Source of the DNA: Pseudomonas benzenivorans
Lineage (GTDB): Bacteria > Pseudomonadota > Gammaproteobacteria > Pseudomonadales > Pseudomonadaceae
Assembly: GCF_024397895.1 (NCBI RefSeq)
Contig: NZ_CP073346.1
Coordinates: 3,038,001 to 3,102,000 of the forward strand
DNA: 64,000 bases
Direction of reading: 5' to 3'
A program made the translations under genes and the position numbers. Below are positions 8,314-16,791 of this stretch, one piece after another (the first letter of the stretch is position 1; each line of letters begins with the position of its first letter). The notes beneath the pieces were generated by a model, which worked only from the letters and a program-made list of their open reading frames with translations, searched no databases and had not been told where the DNA came from.

Positions 8314-8913
8314 TCAGGGGTTGAGGACGGCGCGGACCCACTGGCCGTTGGCCTCCTTCTGGTAGCGCAGGCGCTCGCGCAAGCGCTGCCAGCCGGTGGG
8401 CCAGAACTCGATGCGCTCGGGAAGCACGCGAAAGGCGCACCAGCTGGCCGGTCGCGGTATCGCCTCGAAGCCGGCCGCCTGTTCCAGCTGCCGCGCCTGC
8501 TGGTGCACCCTGGGCTTTCCCTTTGCCGGTTGGCCCTGGTCCGAGGCCCAGGCGCCCAGCTGGATCATCCGCGAGCACTTGCGCCAGTACTGGTCGGAAA
8601 GGTCGTCGTCCTGGGCCACCGCGCTGCCCTCGACCTGCACCTGCTCCTGCAACACCGGCCAGTAGAAGCACAGCGCCGCCTGGGGGTTGTCGCGCAGCTG
8701 CTGACCCTTGCCGCTCTCGCGGTTGGCGAAGAACAGCAGGCCGGCCTCGTCCACCGCGACTATGTAGACCGTGCGCACCGACGGCCGGGCCTGGCGGTCG
8801 GCGGTGGCGAGGGCGGCGGTGTGCGGCTCTTCCACGCCGCGGGCGGCGGCCTCATCGATCAGCCGTTGCAGGCGCTCCAGCGCCTGTGGATAGAGCTCGG
8901 TGTGGACTTTCAT
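8314..8913 (-). CDS. pdxH: Pyridoxamine/pyridoxine 5'-phosphate oxidase family protein
   Basis: A 199-residue FMN-dependent oxidase-type protein. Family marks include ARPSVRTVYI and GLLFFANRESGKGQQL (FMN-phosphate site), PQAALCFYWP, QVQVEGSA and the C-terminal ERLRYQ ... LNP. PdxH oxidises PNP or PMP to pyridoxal phosphate. The spacing of motifs fits PdxH, but a PdxH-like paralogue cannot be excluded because a genome may carry several. The PLP-dependent enzymes GlyA, LtaE and BioF lie elsewhere in this window. The ribosome site before the ATG at 8913 is weak. Confidence 0.8.
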   Translation of the reverse strand: MKVHTELYPQALERLQRLIDEAAARGVEEPHTAALATADRQARPSVRTVYIVAVDEAGLLFFANRESGKGQQLRDNPQAALCFYWPVLQEQVQVEGSAVAQDDDLSDQYWRKCSRMIQLGAWASDQGQPAKGKPRVHQQARQLEQAAGFEAIPRPASWCAFRVLPERIEFWPTGWQRLRERLRYQKEANGQWVRAVLNP

Positions 8914-9009
8914 CTTCGGGTGTCCTGGGGAGGCAGGTCGTCACCGGTTGCGCGGGCGTACCTTGAAAGTATAGGCGGACGCCCCCGGGGCTTCGGTCGG
9001 CTCTGGTTC

Positions 9010-9143
9010 GTGCTCTGTAAGTGATTGAAAGTGAACAGAAACTGAACATGTAGCGGGAGGCCGCGGACGGCCTGGGTCACGGCGACTTCTGTACAGCGTC
9101 TGGACAGCTTGTGCACAGATCGATCCACCGGCTCTGTGGGTAA
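9010..9143 (+). repeat. Paired DnaA-box repeat, copy C (left half eroded)
   Basis: The spacer and right half are recognisable: TTGAAAG at 9025-9031, GGGAGGCC near 9055, box TTGTGCACA at 9109-9117, then GATCCACCGGCTCTGTGGG. The expected left box is not present. It lies upstream of pdxH and is the first of three copies in the 860-base gene-free interval 8914-9772. Confidence 0.6.
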
Positions 9144-9264
9144 GGTCCCGGTGCGGCAAGGGTTCGCCGGCTGCGCCCGGCGCGACGAGGCGCCGACTGT
9201 GGGGTTGGCTAAAGGCTGAACAGCCTGCTGCAGAGCGCGCGGTGACTGGCGTCGGGGCGGCGGT

Positions 9265-9432
9265 CTACAGCTTATCCACAGCGCCGCGCACAGTTTCTGT
9301 GCCTAAGTCGTCGCAAAGCACTGCGACTGCGGCGAAAAAGTGTTCGAACGGCGCCGGCCCTAGTGCCTGGAGGGCCGCGAGCCGTGCTGTACAGCTTGCC
9401 CACAACTTGATCCACCGCCATTGTGGAAAAGG
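9265..9432 (+). repeat. Paired DnaA-box repeat, copy D
   Basis: Left box TTATCCACA at 9272-9280 and right box TTGCCCACA at 9396-9404 (124 apart). CACAG-TTT-CTGTG lies at 9289-9301, followed by CCTAAGT as in copies A, B and F. The central TTGAAAT element has drifted. It is the middle copy of the triple cluster. Confidence 0.8.
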
Positions 9433-9562
9433 CCCTGGGGGGGCGCAGGCGTCACGTGCGGCAGGTCGCAGGCCACGACCTTGCAGGCCGCTCGCGTACG
9501 CCTGGGCAGAAAGTGAGCAACCTGCTGGAGCCCCGGATAAACGGTGCCTGCAGCTATCTGTC

Positions 9563-9727
9563 CACAGCTTGCCAACGCATCATTACACAGTATCTGTGCG
9601 TAAGCATTGTTATAAGTGCATGAAATTGCTCATAAAGTGAGCGGATGGCGGGGGCGCGCGGGGCGTCTGCCATTCAGTCGTTGCTGTACAGCTTATCCAC
9701 AGCTTGATCCACTGGTGTCGTGGGTAA
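9563..9727 (+). repeat. Paired DnaA-box repeat, copy E
   Basis: The left box is degenerate (TTGCCAACG, 9569-9577) but exactly where the geometry predicts. CACAG-TAT-CTGTG lies at 9586-9598, ATGAAATTGCTCAT at 9620-9633, and the right box TTATCCACA at 9693-9701 (124 from the left position). Third copy of the cluster, ending 46 bases before the 3' end of the cytochrome gene. Confidence 0.8.
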
Positions 9728-9772
9728 GTGCCCCGTTCGTTGGTGGCGCGCGCAATCAGGTCGCTTCCAGGC

Positions 9773-10114
9773 TCATTTTCCGGCGACCTGCGACACGTAG
9801 TGCGCCAGCAGGGCGATCTGCTCGTCGTCGAGGGAATCGGCGTAACTGGGCATCACGCCGAGGCCGCCGCGCAACGCCGCTTCAACCTGTTCGGCGCTCG
9901 GCATTAGCTGGTCCAGGTCGGGGCCGATGTTGCCGCTGGCCGCCGCCGCCCGCAGGCTGTGGCAGAGCGCGCAGGGCGGCTGGGCCTGCTGCTGGAACAG
10001 GAGGCGGGCCTCGTCCGGCGCGGCTTCCTGGGCGAGCGCCGCCGGCGCCCCGAGGAGTCCGGCCAGGACCAGGCGCCGGACGGCGCGGCTACACCACCTG
10101 GACGGCGACAGCAT
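9773..10114 (-). CDS. sorB: Periplasmic c-type cytochrome, SorB-like
   Basis: A 113-residue exported monohaem cytochrome c. An N-terminal signal (RRLVLAGLLGAPAALA, about residues 13-28) precedes the haem motif CALCH, and MPSYAD supplies the likely axial methionine. Its ATG lies inside the end of the sulfite-oxidase gene (26-base overlap), so translation is probably coupled. In SorAB-type sulfite dehydrogenases the cytochrome subunit accepts electrons from the molybdenum subunit. That pairing is inferred here from overlap and size; the symbol is tentative. Confidence 0.8.
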   Translation of the reverse strand: MLSPSRWCSRAVRRLVLAGLLGAPAALAQEAAPDEARLLFQQQAQPPCALCHSLRAAAASGNIGPDLDQLMPSAEQVEAALRGGLGVMPSYADSLDDEQIALLAHYVSQVAGK

Positions 10115-11276
10115 GGTCGAGCCAGGCGTTGTTGCCGTAGCCCCGTTCGTTCTCCACCCGCTCGCGGGGCTGCATGTCGCCCTCGAAGTCGATCGCGCGA
10201 CTGGCCAGGTTGTAGCTTCCAGGGGCCAGGTCGGCGACGAACAGGAAGGGCCGCCAGGCGTGCAGGCCCAGGTCCGGGCCGATGAAGCGCGCCATGTGCC
10301 AGTGATCGCCGCCGTTGGTCGACACCTCCACGCGCAGCAGCGGCTTGGCGCCGCCGAAGGCCACGCCCTGGATCATCACCCGTCCCGCCTTGACCTGTTG
10401 CAGTGGCCGGGTGATCCACGACTTCACGTTCATTTCCCACATCGACGGCTGATCCGGCGCGCCTGACTGGCCGATCGGACGGATGCGATAGCCGGAGACC
10501 TGGATCTTCGCGTCGCTCTGCTCGGGGCTGAAGGCCACCTGCTTGACGTACTTGACGTTGTTCACCCCGTAGAACCCCGGCAGCACCATGCGCAGCGGGC
10601 CGCCATGGGCCAGGGGCAGCGGCTCGCCGTTCAGCTCCCAGGCCAGCAGGGCCTGTTCCACGGCGCGCAGCGGCACCGAGCGCTCGACCACCAGGCTCTT
10701 GGGGTCCAGGCCATCGGGCAGCGCTTCGCCGCCGTTGCTGGTCATGTAGCGGCTGCCATCGGCAATGCCGCCCAGGGCCTCGATCACCAGGCGCATCGGC
10801 ACGCCGGTCCACAACACGCAGCCAGCGGCGCCCACCGACCATTGGGTGCCGCTGGCCCCGTGGGGGAAGAAGGCGCGGCCATTGCCCGAGCATTGCAGCA
10901 CGCTGGCGACGGTTTCCACGCCGAGCTGCTTGAGCTCGCCCAGGGTCATGCTGCGGGGGTTCTTCACGCCCTGGAAGGTGACGCTCCAGGCATCGGGGTC
11001 GGCGACGATGGCCGGGTCGGGCGTCGGCAGGTTGTTGCGGATGAACAGCCGCTCATTGGAGGTCACCAGGCCAGTGCCCTGGGCCTCGCGGCGGGTTTCC
11101 AGGGTCTTGTCGCTGTGCACGATCAGGGCCCCGGGCGTCTTCCAGTTGACGTAGTCCGGCAGCGGTGTCTGCGCCGCCCAGGCATGCGGGGTGACGCTGA
11201 GCAGGCCGGCGGAGGCCAGGGCACCGGCGCTGCCGAGCAGCAGGTGGCGGCGATGCAGGTCGATGGAGTCGTTCAT
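10089..11276 (-). CDS. sorA: Molybdopterin-dependent sulfite oxidase/dehydrogenase, SorA-like
   Basis: A 395-residue member of the sulfite oxidase family. The N-terminus carries a twin-arginine signal (RRHLLLGSAGALASAG) ending near PHAWA, so the folded Mo enzyme is exported to the periplasm. VASVLQCSGNGR contains the cysteine that ligates molybdenum in this family; the dimerisation domain follows from about residue 290. GAAGCVLWTGVPM and KYVKQVAFS are also typical. The ATG at 11276 has GAAGGAGG upstream. It heads a two-gene operon with the overlapping cytochrome. Oxidation of sulfite to sulfate is expected; a related substrate is possible. Confidence 0.88.
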   Translation of the reverse strand: MNDSIDLHRRHLLLGSAGALASAGLLSVTPHAWAAQTPLPDYVNWKTPGALIVHSDKTLETRREAQGTGLVTSNERLFIRNNLPTPDPAIVADPDAWSVTFQGVKNPRSMTLGELKQLGVETVASVLQCSGNGRAFFPHGASGTQWSVGAAGCVLWTGVPMRLVIEALGGIADGSRYMTSNGGEALPDGLDPKSLVVERSVPLRAVEQALLAWELNGEPLPLAHGGPLRMVLPGFYGVNNVKYVKQVAFSPEQSDAKIQVSGYRIRPIGQSGAPDQPSMWEMNVKSWITRPLQQVKAGRVMIQGVAFGGAKPLLRVEVSTNGGDHWHMARFIGPDLGLHAWRPFLFVADLAPGSYNLASRAIDFEGDMQPRERVENERGYGNNAWLDHAVAVQVV

Positions 11277-11567
11277 GGCGATTGTCCCTCCTTCGCTCAC
11301 GTGCACCACTCGAGGGGAGGCCCGCCAGCTGGCGAGTGGCGCGCAGGCGTGATGTCAGGGGTGATGGCGAGCCGCGTCGGGCCGGATCGGTGTCGCGATG
11401 CCAGCCGGTGCGCACGGTCGTGCTTGCTTTGGTCTAGGCCGCGGGCGCTGGCCTGTCAAGGTTAGCGGTCGCCAACGGGGGGGGCTGGCCCCGCGGGCGC
11501 GGTGCCGAGCGTTTTCTGCGCAGTGCCGGCCCGGGCTGGTGGCGCTAGGCCATGGACCCGCGGTGAA

Positions 11568-11606
11568 CAACCTTGTCCACAGGCCCATGCACCGCTTCTG
11601 GCGTGA
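11568..11606 (+). repeat. Half copy of the DnaA-box repeat (copy H)
   Basis: Only the right-hand module is visible: ACAACC then TTGTCCACA at 11573-11581, and GGCCCATGCACCGCTTCTGG, comparable with the ATCCACCGGCTCTGTGG end of copy F. It lies just beyond the 3' end of ltaE. A single box could occur by chance. Confidence 0.4.
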
Positions 11607-11612
11607 CCGGTT

Positions 11613-12653
11613 TCAGGCGGCCATGGCGCTGCGGATATCCGCGGCCAGCTGACGAACCCGCTGCTCGTCGGTGTCCCAGGAACACATGAAGCGCGCGCCG
11701 CCGGCGCCGATGAAGGTGTAGAAGCGCCAGCCCTGGCCGCGCAGGGTTTCCAGGGCCGCCTCGGAGATCTGCAGGAACACCCCGTTGGCCTCCACCGGGA
11801 ACATCAGGCTGACGCCCGGCACGTCGCTGACCAGCTCGGCGAGCAGGCGTGCGCAGCGGTTGGCATGATTGGCGTAGTGCATCCAGGCGCCGCTCTGCAG
11901 CAGGCCGACCCAGGGCGCCGACAGGTAGCGCATCTTCGAGGCCAGTTGGCCGGCCTGCTTGCAGCGGTAGTCGAAGTCTTCGGCCAGCGCCTTGTTGAAG
12001 AACAGGATCGCCTCGCCCACGGCCATGCCGTTCTTGGTGCCGCCGAAGCACAGCACATCGACCCCGGATTTCCAGGTCAGCTCGGCCGGCGAGCGGTCGA
12101 GGAAGGCGCAGGCATTGGAGAAGCGCGCGCCGTCCATGTGCAGCTTGAGGCCCAGCTCGCGACAGGTCTCGCTGATCGCACGGATCTCCTCGGGGCGGTA
12201 GGCGGTGCCGACCTCGGTGGCCTGGGTCAGGCTGACCACCCTGGGCTTGGGGTAGTGGATGTCCTGGCGTTTGAGGGCGATGTCGCGAATCGCGGCCGGG
12301 GTCAGCTTGCCGTTCTCGGTCCTGGCCAGCAGCAGCTTGGAACCGTTGGAGAAGAATTCCGGGGCGCCGCACTCGTCCGTCTCGACGTGGGCGGTCTCCG
12401 AGCAGATCACGCTGTGATAGCTCTGGCACAGCGCCGCCAGGGCCAGGGAGTTGGCCGCGGTGCCGTTGAAGGCGAAGAACACCTCGCAGTCGGTTTCGAA
12501 CAGCTGGCGGAAGTGATCGGCGGCGCGGGCGGTCCACTGGTCGTCGCCATAGGCGCGGTCGTGGCCGTGGTTGGCCTCGGCCATGGCGGCCCAGGCTTCG
12601 GGGCAGATGCCGGAGTAGTTGTCGCTGGCGAACTGTTGGGCTGAATCGGACAT
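11613..12653 (-). CDS. ltaE: Low-specificity L-threonine aldolase
   Basis: A 346-residue PLP-dependent aldolase splitting L-threonine or allo-threonine into glycine and acetaldehyde. The fold-type I signature is complete: FFAFNGTAANSLAL, THE-region equivalent SETAHVETDE, KLHMDGARF with the PLP-binding aspartate, and FGGTKNG with the Schiff-base lysine. MSDSAQQFASDNYSG is a typical N-terminus. It sits near glyA and soxBDAG, all feeding or draining glycine, an association I recall from P. aeruginosa. An in-frame upstream extension exists but lacks family similarity, so 12653 is chosen. Confidence 0.93.
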   Translation of the reverse strand: MSDSAQQFASDNYSGICPEAWAAMAEANHGHDRAYGDDQWTARAADHFRQLFETDCEVFFAFNGTAANSLALAALCQSYHSVICSETAHVETDECGAPEFFSNGSKLLLARTENGKLTPAAIRDIALKRQDIHYPKPRVVSLTQATEVGTAYRPEEIRAISETCRELGLKLHMDGARFSNACAFLDRSPAELTWKSGVDVLCFGGTKNGMAVGEAILFFNKALAEDFDYRCKQAGQLASKMRYLSAPWVGLLQSGAWMHYANHANRCARLLAELVSDVPGVSLMFPVEANGVFLQISEAALETLRGQGWRFYTFIGAGGARFMCSWDTDEQRVRQLAADIRSAMAA

Positions 12654-12826
12654 TGCAGTTCCTTCTTGTCGAGGCGCCGGGGCGAGGGGGCCGGCGGATG
12701 CCGCTACTGTACCTCCGTCACGGGGCGGAGCGGCAGCGGGCGCCGGGTTTTCGGGGGCGGGGGGCGGCGGCACGCGCGGCGCAGATGAGCTAAGGTCGTG
12801 CCAGACCCGTCGCGCGAACGCTGCCC

Positions 12827-13549
12827 ATGCCGCTGCCGTCCACCATCCCTCGGGACACGGCTCTCGACCTGCTCAAGTGGCTGGCGCTGCTGAGCATGCT
12901 GCTGGACCACCTGCGCTACGTCTGGCCATCGCTGTACTGGCTGTACGTGCCGGGGCGCCTGGCTTTCCCGCTGTTCTGTCTGGTTATCGCCGCCAACCTG
13001 CGCCGGCAAGCACCTGGCCAGCCGCTGCCGCTGCGCTACCTGGGGTGGCTGCTGGGCTTCGCCCTGCTGTCCGAGTGGCCCTACCGACTGCTGGTGCCGG
13101 CGCCCCAGGTGCTGAATATCCTGCCGACCCTGGCCCTGGGCCTGTTGCTCGCCCAGGCCCTGGAGCGGCCCCGAAACGACCAGCGCTGGCTGGCTCCGGG
13201 GGCGCTGTCGCTGGCGCTGCTGGCGCACCCCTGGCTGATGTTCGGCGCAGCGGGGGTGCTGTTGCCGGCGGCGTTCGCCCGGGCGCTGGATCAGCCGCGG
13301 CGCGCCTGGCCCTGGCCGGTGTTGTTGTGCCTGTTGGCCAACTACTGGGCGCCGCTGTACGCCGATGCCCTGGAAGGCGATGGCTTCGCCCTGGCGGTCG
13401 TTTTCAGTTGCGCCCTGGCACCGCTGGTCGGAATTGGCCTGTTGCGCGCCCCCGGTCGCTGGCCGGTGGCGCCGGTGGGCAGGTGGGCCTATGGTTTCTA
13501 TCCCGGCCACTTCCTGGCCCTGGCCGCGCTGCGTGAAGGCCTGGGTTAG
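12827..13549 (+). CDS. TraX-like integral membrane protein
   Basis: A 240-residue polytopic inner-membrane protein with about seven hydrophobic helices. The opening [17 protein letters not shown], then [17 protein letters not shown] and WPYRLL, and a closing [15 protein letters not shown] match TraX-family proteins, which include the F-plasmid pilin N-acetylase and many chromosomal homologues of unknown substrate. No conjugation genes are nearby, so transfer-related function is unlikely. It lies between ltaE (divergent) and glyA and ends at a hairpin terminator. Confidence 0.75.
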   Translation: MPLPSTIPRDTALDLLKWLALLSMLLDHLRYVWPSLYWLYVPGRLAFPLFCLVIAANLRRQAPGQPLPLRYLGWLLGFALLSEWPYRLLVPAPQVLNILPTLALGLLLAQALERPRNDQRWLAPGALSLALLAHPWLMFGAAGVLLPAAFARALDQPRRAWPWPVLLCLLANYWAPLYADALEGDGFALAVVFSCALAPLVGIGLLRAPGRWPVAPVGRWAYGFYPGHFLALAALREGLG

Positions 13550-13552
13550 GGC

Positions 13553-13575
13553 CTGCGACGGGGTGTCGCAGTTTT
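13553..13575 (+). terminator. Terminator after the TraX-like gene
   Basis: Perfect 7-bp stem CTGCGAC / GTCGCAG (13553-13559 with 13565-13571), loop GGGGT, followed by TTTT. It separates the TraX-like gene from the glyA-sox promoter region. Confidence 0.75.
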
Positions 13576-13599
13576 CCGCTCCGAACGCCCCTAGCGCGG

Positions 13600-13656
13600 T
13601 GCATGCGCAAGACCGACAGGTGCATGTCGCAAACGCAATCCCCTGTGGCGTGCATA
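13600..13656 (+). promoter_or_regulatory. Direct repeats upstream of glyA, candidate activator site
   Basis: TGCATG occurs at 13600-13605 and 13621-13626, exactly 21 bases apart (two helical turns), and TGCATA at 13651-13656. TGCGCAA overlaps the first repeat and recurs upstream of fdhA (21557-21563). AraC-family regulators commonly bind direct repeats with this phasing, and the sarcosine regulators known in P. aeruginosa (SouR, GbdR) belong to that family. Linking the two is inference. Confidence 0.4.
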
Positions 13657-13760
13657 GGCATCTGGGGGTTCGGGGTGAGTCATACCATCCGCTCCACAGG
13701 GGTTCCCCCCTCCCGATTCCACACCGATGCGCTACAGCGTGGCGCCGCAGGAGATCAGCG

Positions 13761-15014
<1,254 letters not shown>

Positions 15015-15105
15015 GTTTTCCTTTTCCCTCCGGGAGCAGTGCCCGCAGGGCGGATGAGGGAAGCGGCGGATTTTAGGTACGCCAGAGTCCCCCCGGTTTC
15101 CCTCA

Positions 15106-15136
15106 CCCCCCAACGCCTCTTGCGAGGCTTGGGGGG
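15106..15136 (+). other. Strong hairpin without T-tract between glyA and soxB
   Basis: CCCCCCAACGCCTC (15106-15119) pairs with GAGGCTTGGGGGG (15124-15136) with one bulge and a TTGC loop. It ends 9 bases before the soxB ribosome site. Without a following T-run it is more likely an RNA processing or stability element than a terminator. Confidence 0.6.
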
Positions 15137-15158
15137 AACAGATTTCAGGAGCATACCC

Positions 15159-16409
15159 ATGCAACGTTATTCCGGCTTCGGCCTGCTCAAGCATTCCTTC
15201 AGCCACCACGAGAACTGGCAGCGCATGTGGCGCAACCCCACGCCCAAGCCGGTTTACGACGTGATCATCGTCGGCGGTGGCGGCCACGGTCTGGCGACTG
15301 CCTACTACCTGGCCAAAGAGTTCGGCGTGAAGAACGTCGCGGTCATTGAAAAAGGCTATCTGGGCGGCGGCAACACCGCGCGCAACACCACCATCGTGCG
15401 TTCCAACTACCTGTGGGACGAGTCGGCGCAGCTCTACGAGCACGCCATGAAGCTGTGGGAAGGCCTGTCCCAGGACATCAACTACAACGTCATGTTCTCC
15501 CAGCGCGGCGTGTTCAACCTGGGCCACACCCTGCAGGACATGCGCGACATCGAGCGCCGGGTCAGCGCCAACCGCCTCAACGGCGTCGACGGCGAAGTAC
15601 TCAACACCCAGCAGGTCGCGGACATGATCCCCTACCTGGACTGCTCGAAGAACACCCGCTATCCGATCCTCGGCGCCTCCCTGCAGCGCCGCGGCGGCGT
15701 GGCCCGTCACGATGCCGTGGCCTGGGGCTATGCCCGTGCCGCCGACGCCCTGGGCGTGGACCTGATCCAGCAGACCGAAGTGATCGGTTTCCGCAAGGAA
15801 AACGGTGCCTGCATCGGCGTCGAGACCACTCGCGGTTTCATCGGTGGCAAGCGCGTCGGCGTGGTCACCGCCGGTAACTCCGGGCACATGGCCAAGCAGG
15901 CCGGCTTCCGCCTGCCGCTCGAATCCCACCCGCTGCAGGCGCTGGTGTCCGAGCCGATCAAGCCGATCATCGACACGGTGATCATGTCCAACGCCGTACA
16001 CGGCTACATCAGCCAGTCGGACAAGGGCGACCTGGTCATCGGCGCCGGCATCGACGGCTACAACGGCTACGGTCAGCGCGGTTCCTACCCGACCATCGAA
16101 CACACCCTGCAGGCCATCGTCGAGATGTTCCCGGTGCTCTCGCGGGTGCGCATGAACCGCCAGTGGGGCGGCATCGTCGACACCTGCCCGGATGCCTGTC
16201 CGATCATCAGCAAGACCCCGGTGAAGAACCTGTTCTTCAACTGCGGTTGGGGGACCGGCGGCTTCAAGGCGACTCCGGGCTCCGGCCACGTGTTCGCCGC
16301 GAGCCTGGCCAAGGGCGAGATGCACCCGCTGGCCAAGCCGTTCTCCATGGACCGCTTCTACAGCGGCGCCCTGATCGACGAACACGGCGCGGCCGGGGTC
16401 GCACACTGA
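15159..16409 (+). CDS. soxB: Sarcosine oxidase beta subunit
   Basis: A 416-residue flavoprotein subunit of the heterotetrameric sarcosine oxidase, which demethylates sarcosine to glycine. The dinucleotide-binding motif is VIIVGGGGHGLATAYYL. The histidine in GGVARHDAVAW fits the residue that covalently binds FMN in characterised SoxB, and NCGWGTGGFKATPGSG is the conserved C-terminal flavin loop. CAGGAG at 15146-15151 precedes the ATG. It is followed by soxD, soxA and soxG in the canonical order. Confidence 0.96.
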   Translation: MQRYSGFGLLKHSFSHHENWQRMWRNPTPKPVYDVIIVGGGGHGLATAYYLAKEFGVKNVAVIEKGYLGGGNTARNTTIVRSNYLWDESAQLYEHAMKLWEGLSQDINYNVMFSQRGVFNLGHTLQDMRDIERRVSANRLNGVDGEVLNTQQVADMIPYLDCSKNTRYPILGASLQRRGGVARHDAVAWGYARAADALGVDLIQQTEVIGFRKENGACIGVETTRGFIGGKRVGVVTAGNSGHMAKQAGFRLPLESHPLQALVSEPIKPIIDTVIMSNAVHGYISQSDKGDLVIGAGIDGYNGYGQRGSYPTIEHTLQAIVEMFPVLSRVRMNRQWGGIVDTCPDACPIISKTPVKNLFFNCGWGTGGFKATPGSGHVFAASLAKGEMHPLAKPFSMDRFYSGALIDEHGAAGVAH

Positions 16410-16417
16410 TATTGGCC

Positions 16418-16438
16418 CCCTCTCCCGACGGGAGAGGG
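16418..16438 (+). other. Perfect hairpin between soxB and soxD
   Basis: CCCTCTCCC (16418-16426) and GGGAGAGGG (16430-16438) pair perfectly around GAC. No T-run follows directly. It sits just after the soxB stop and before the soxD ribosome site (GGAGG near 16452). Confidence 0.65.
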
Positions 16439-16464
16439 AGGAAGGTTTTCTGGAGGTACCGATC

Positions 16465-16791
16465 ATGTTGCATATCTTCTGCCCTCACTGCGGCGAGCTG
16501 CGCTCCGAAGAAGAGTTTCACGCCAAAGGCCAGGCGCACATCGCGCGCCCGCTGGACCCGAACGCCTGCACCGACGAGGAGTGGGGCGATTACCTGTTCT
16601 TCCGTGACAACCCCCGTGGCATCCACCACGAGCTGTGGGTTCACGCCGCCGGCTGCCGCCATTTCTTCAACGTCACCCGGCACACGGTGAGCTACGAAAT
16701 CCTCGAAACCTACAAGATCGGCGAGCGTCCCAGCGTGACTGAGGCCAGCGTTGCCGCGAAGAAGACTGCCGGCCAAGGAGTAACCGCATGA
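16465..16791 (+). CDS. soxD: Sarcosine oxidase delta subunit
   Basis: A 108-residue zinc-binding subunit. Ligands are visible as CPHCG (Cys6 and Cys9) and HAAGC (His60, Cys64), matching the Cys2-His-Cys site known from the family. It stabilises the SoxB-SoxA assembly and has no catalytic role of its own. Its stop overlaps the soxA start by four bases (ATGA), implying coupled translation. Confidence 0.95.
   Translation: MLHIFCPHCGELRSEEEFHAKGQAHIARPLDPNACTDEEWGDYLFFRDNPRGIHHELWVHAAGCRHFFNVTRHTVSYEILETYKIGERPSVTEASVAAKKTAGQGVTA

Noticed and set aside
8884..8910. CTGTGGATAG in pdxH and other isolated near-matches to DnaA boxes inside genes
   Set aside because: Single degenerate nonamers inside codons are expected by chance and lack the paired spacing.
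9010..9727. The triple repeat cluster as a chromosomal replication origin
   Set aside because: No dnaA, dnaN, gyrB, rpmH or other origin-linked genes are nearby, and the boxes are part of a dispersed element.
15106..15136. Glycine riboswitch before soxB
   Set aside because: The region is a simple GC hairpin; no tandem aptamer-like structure is present.
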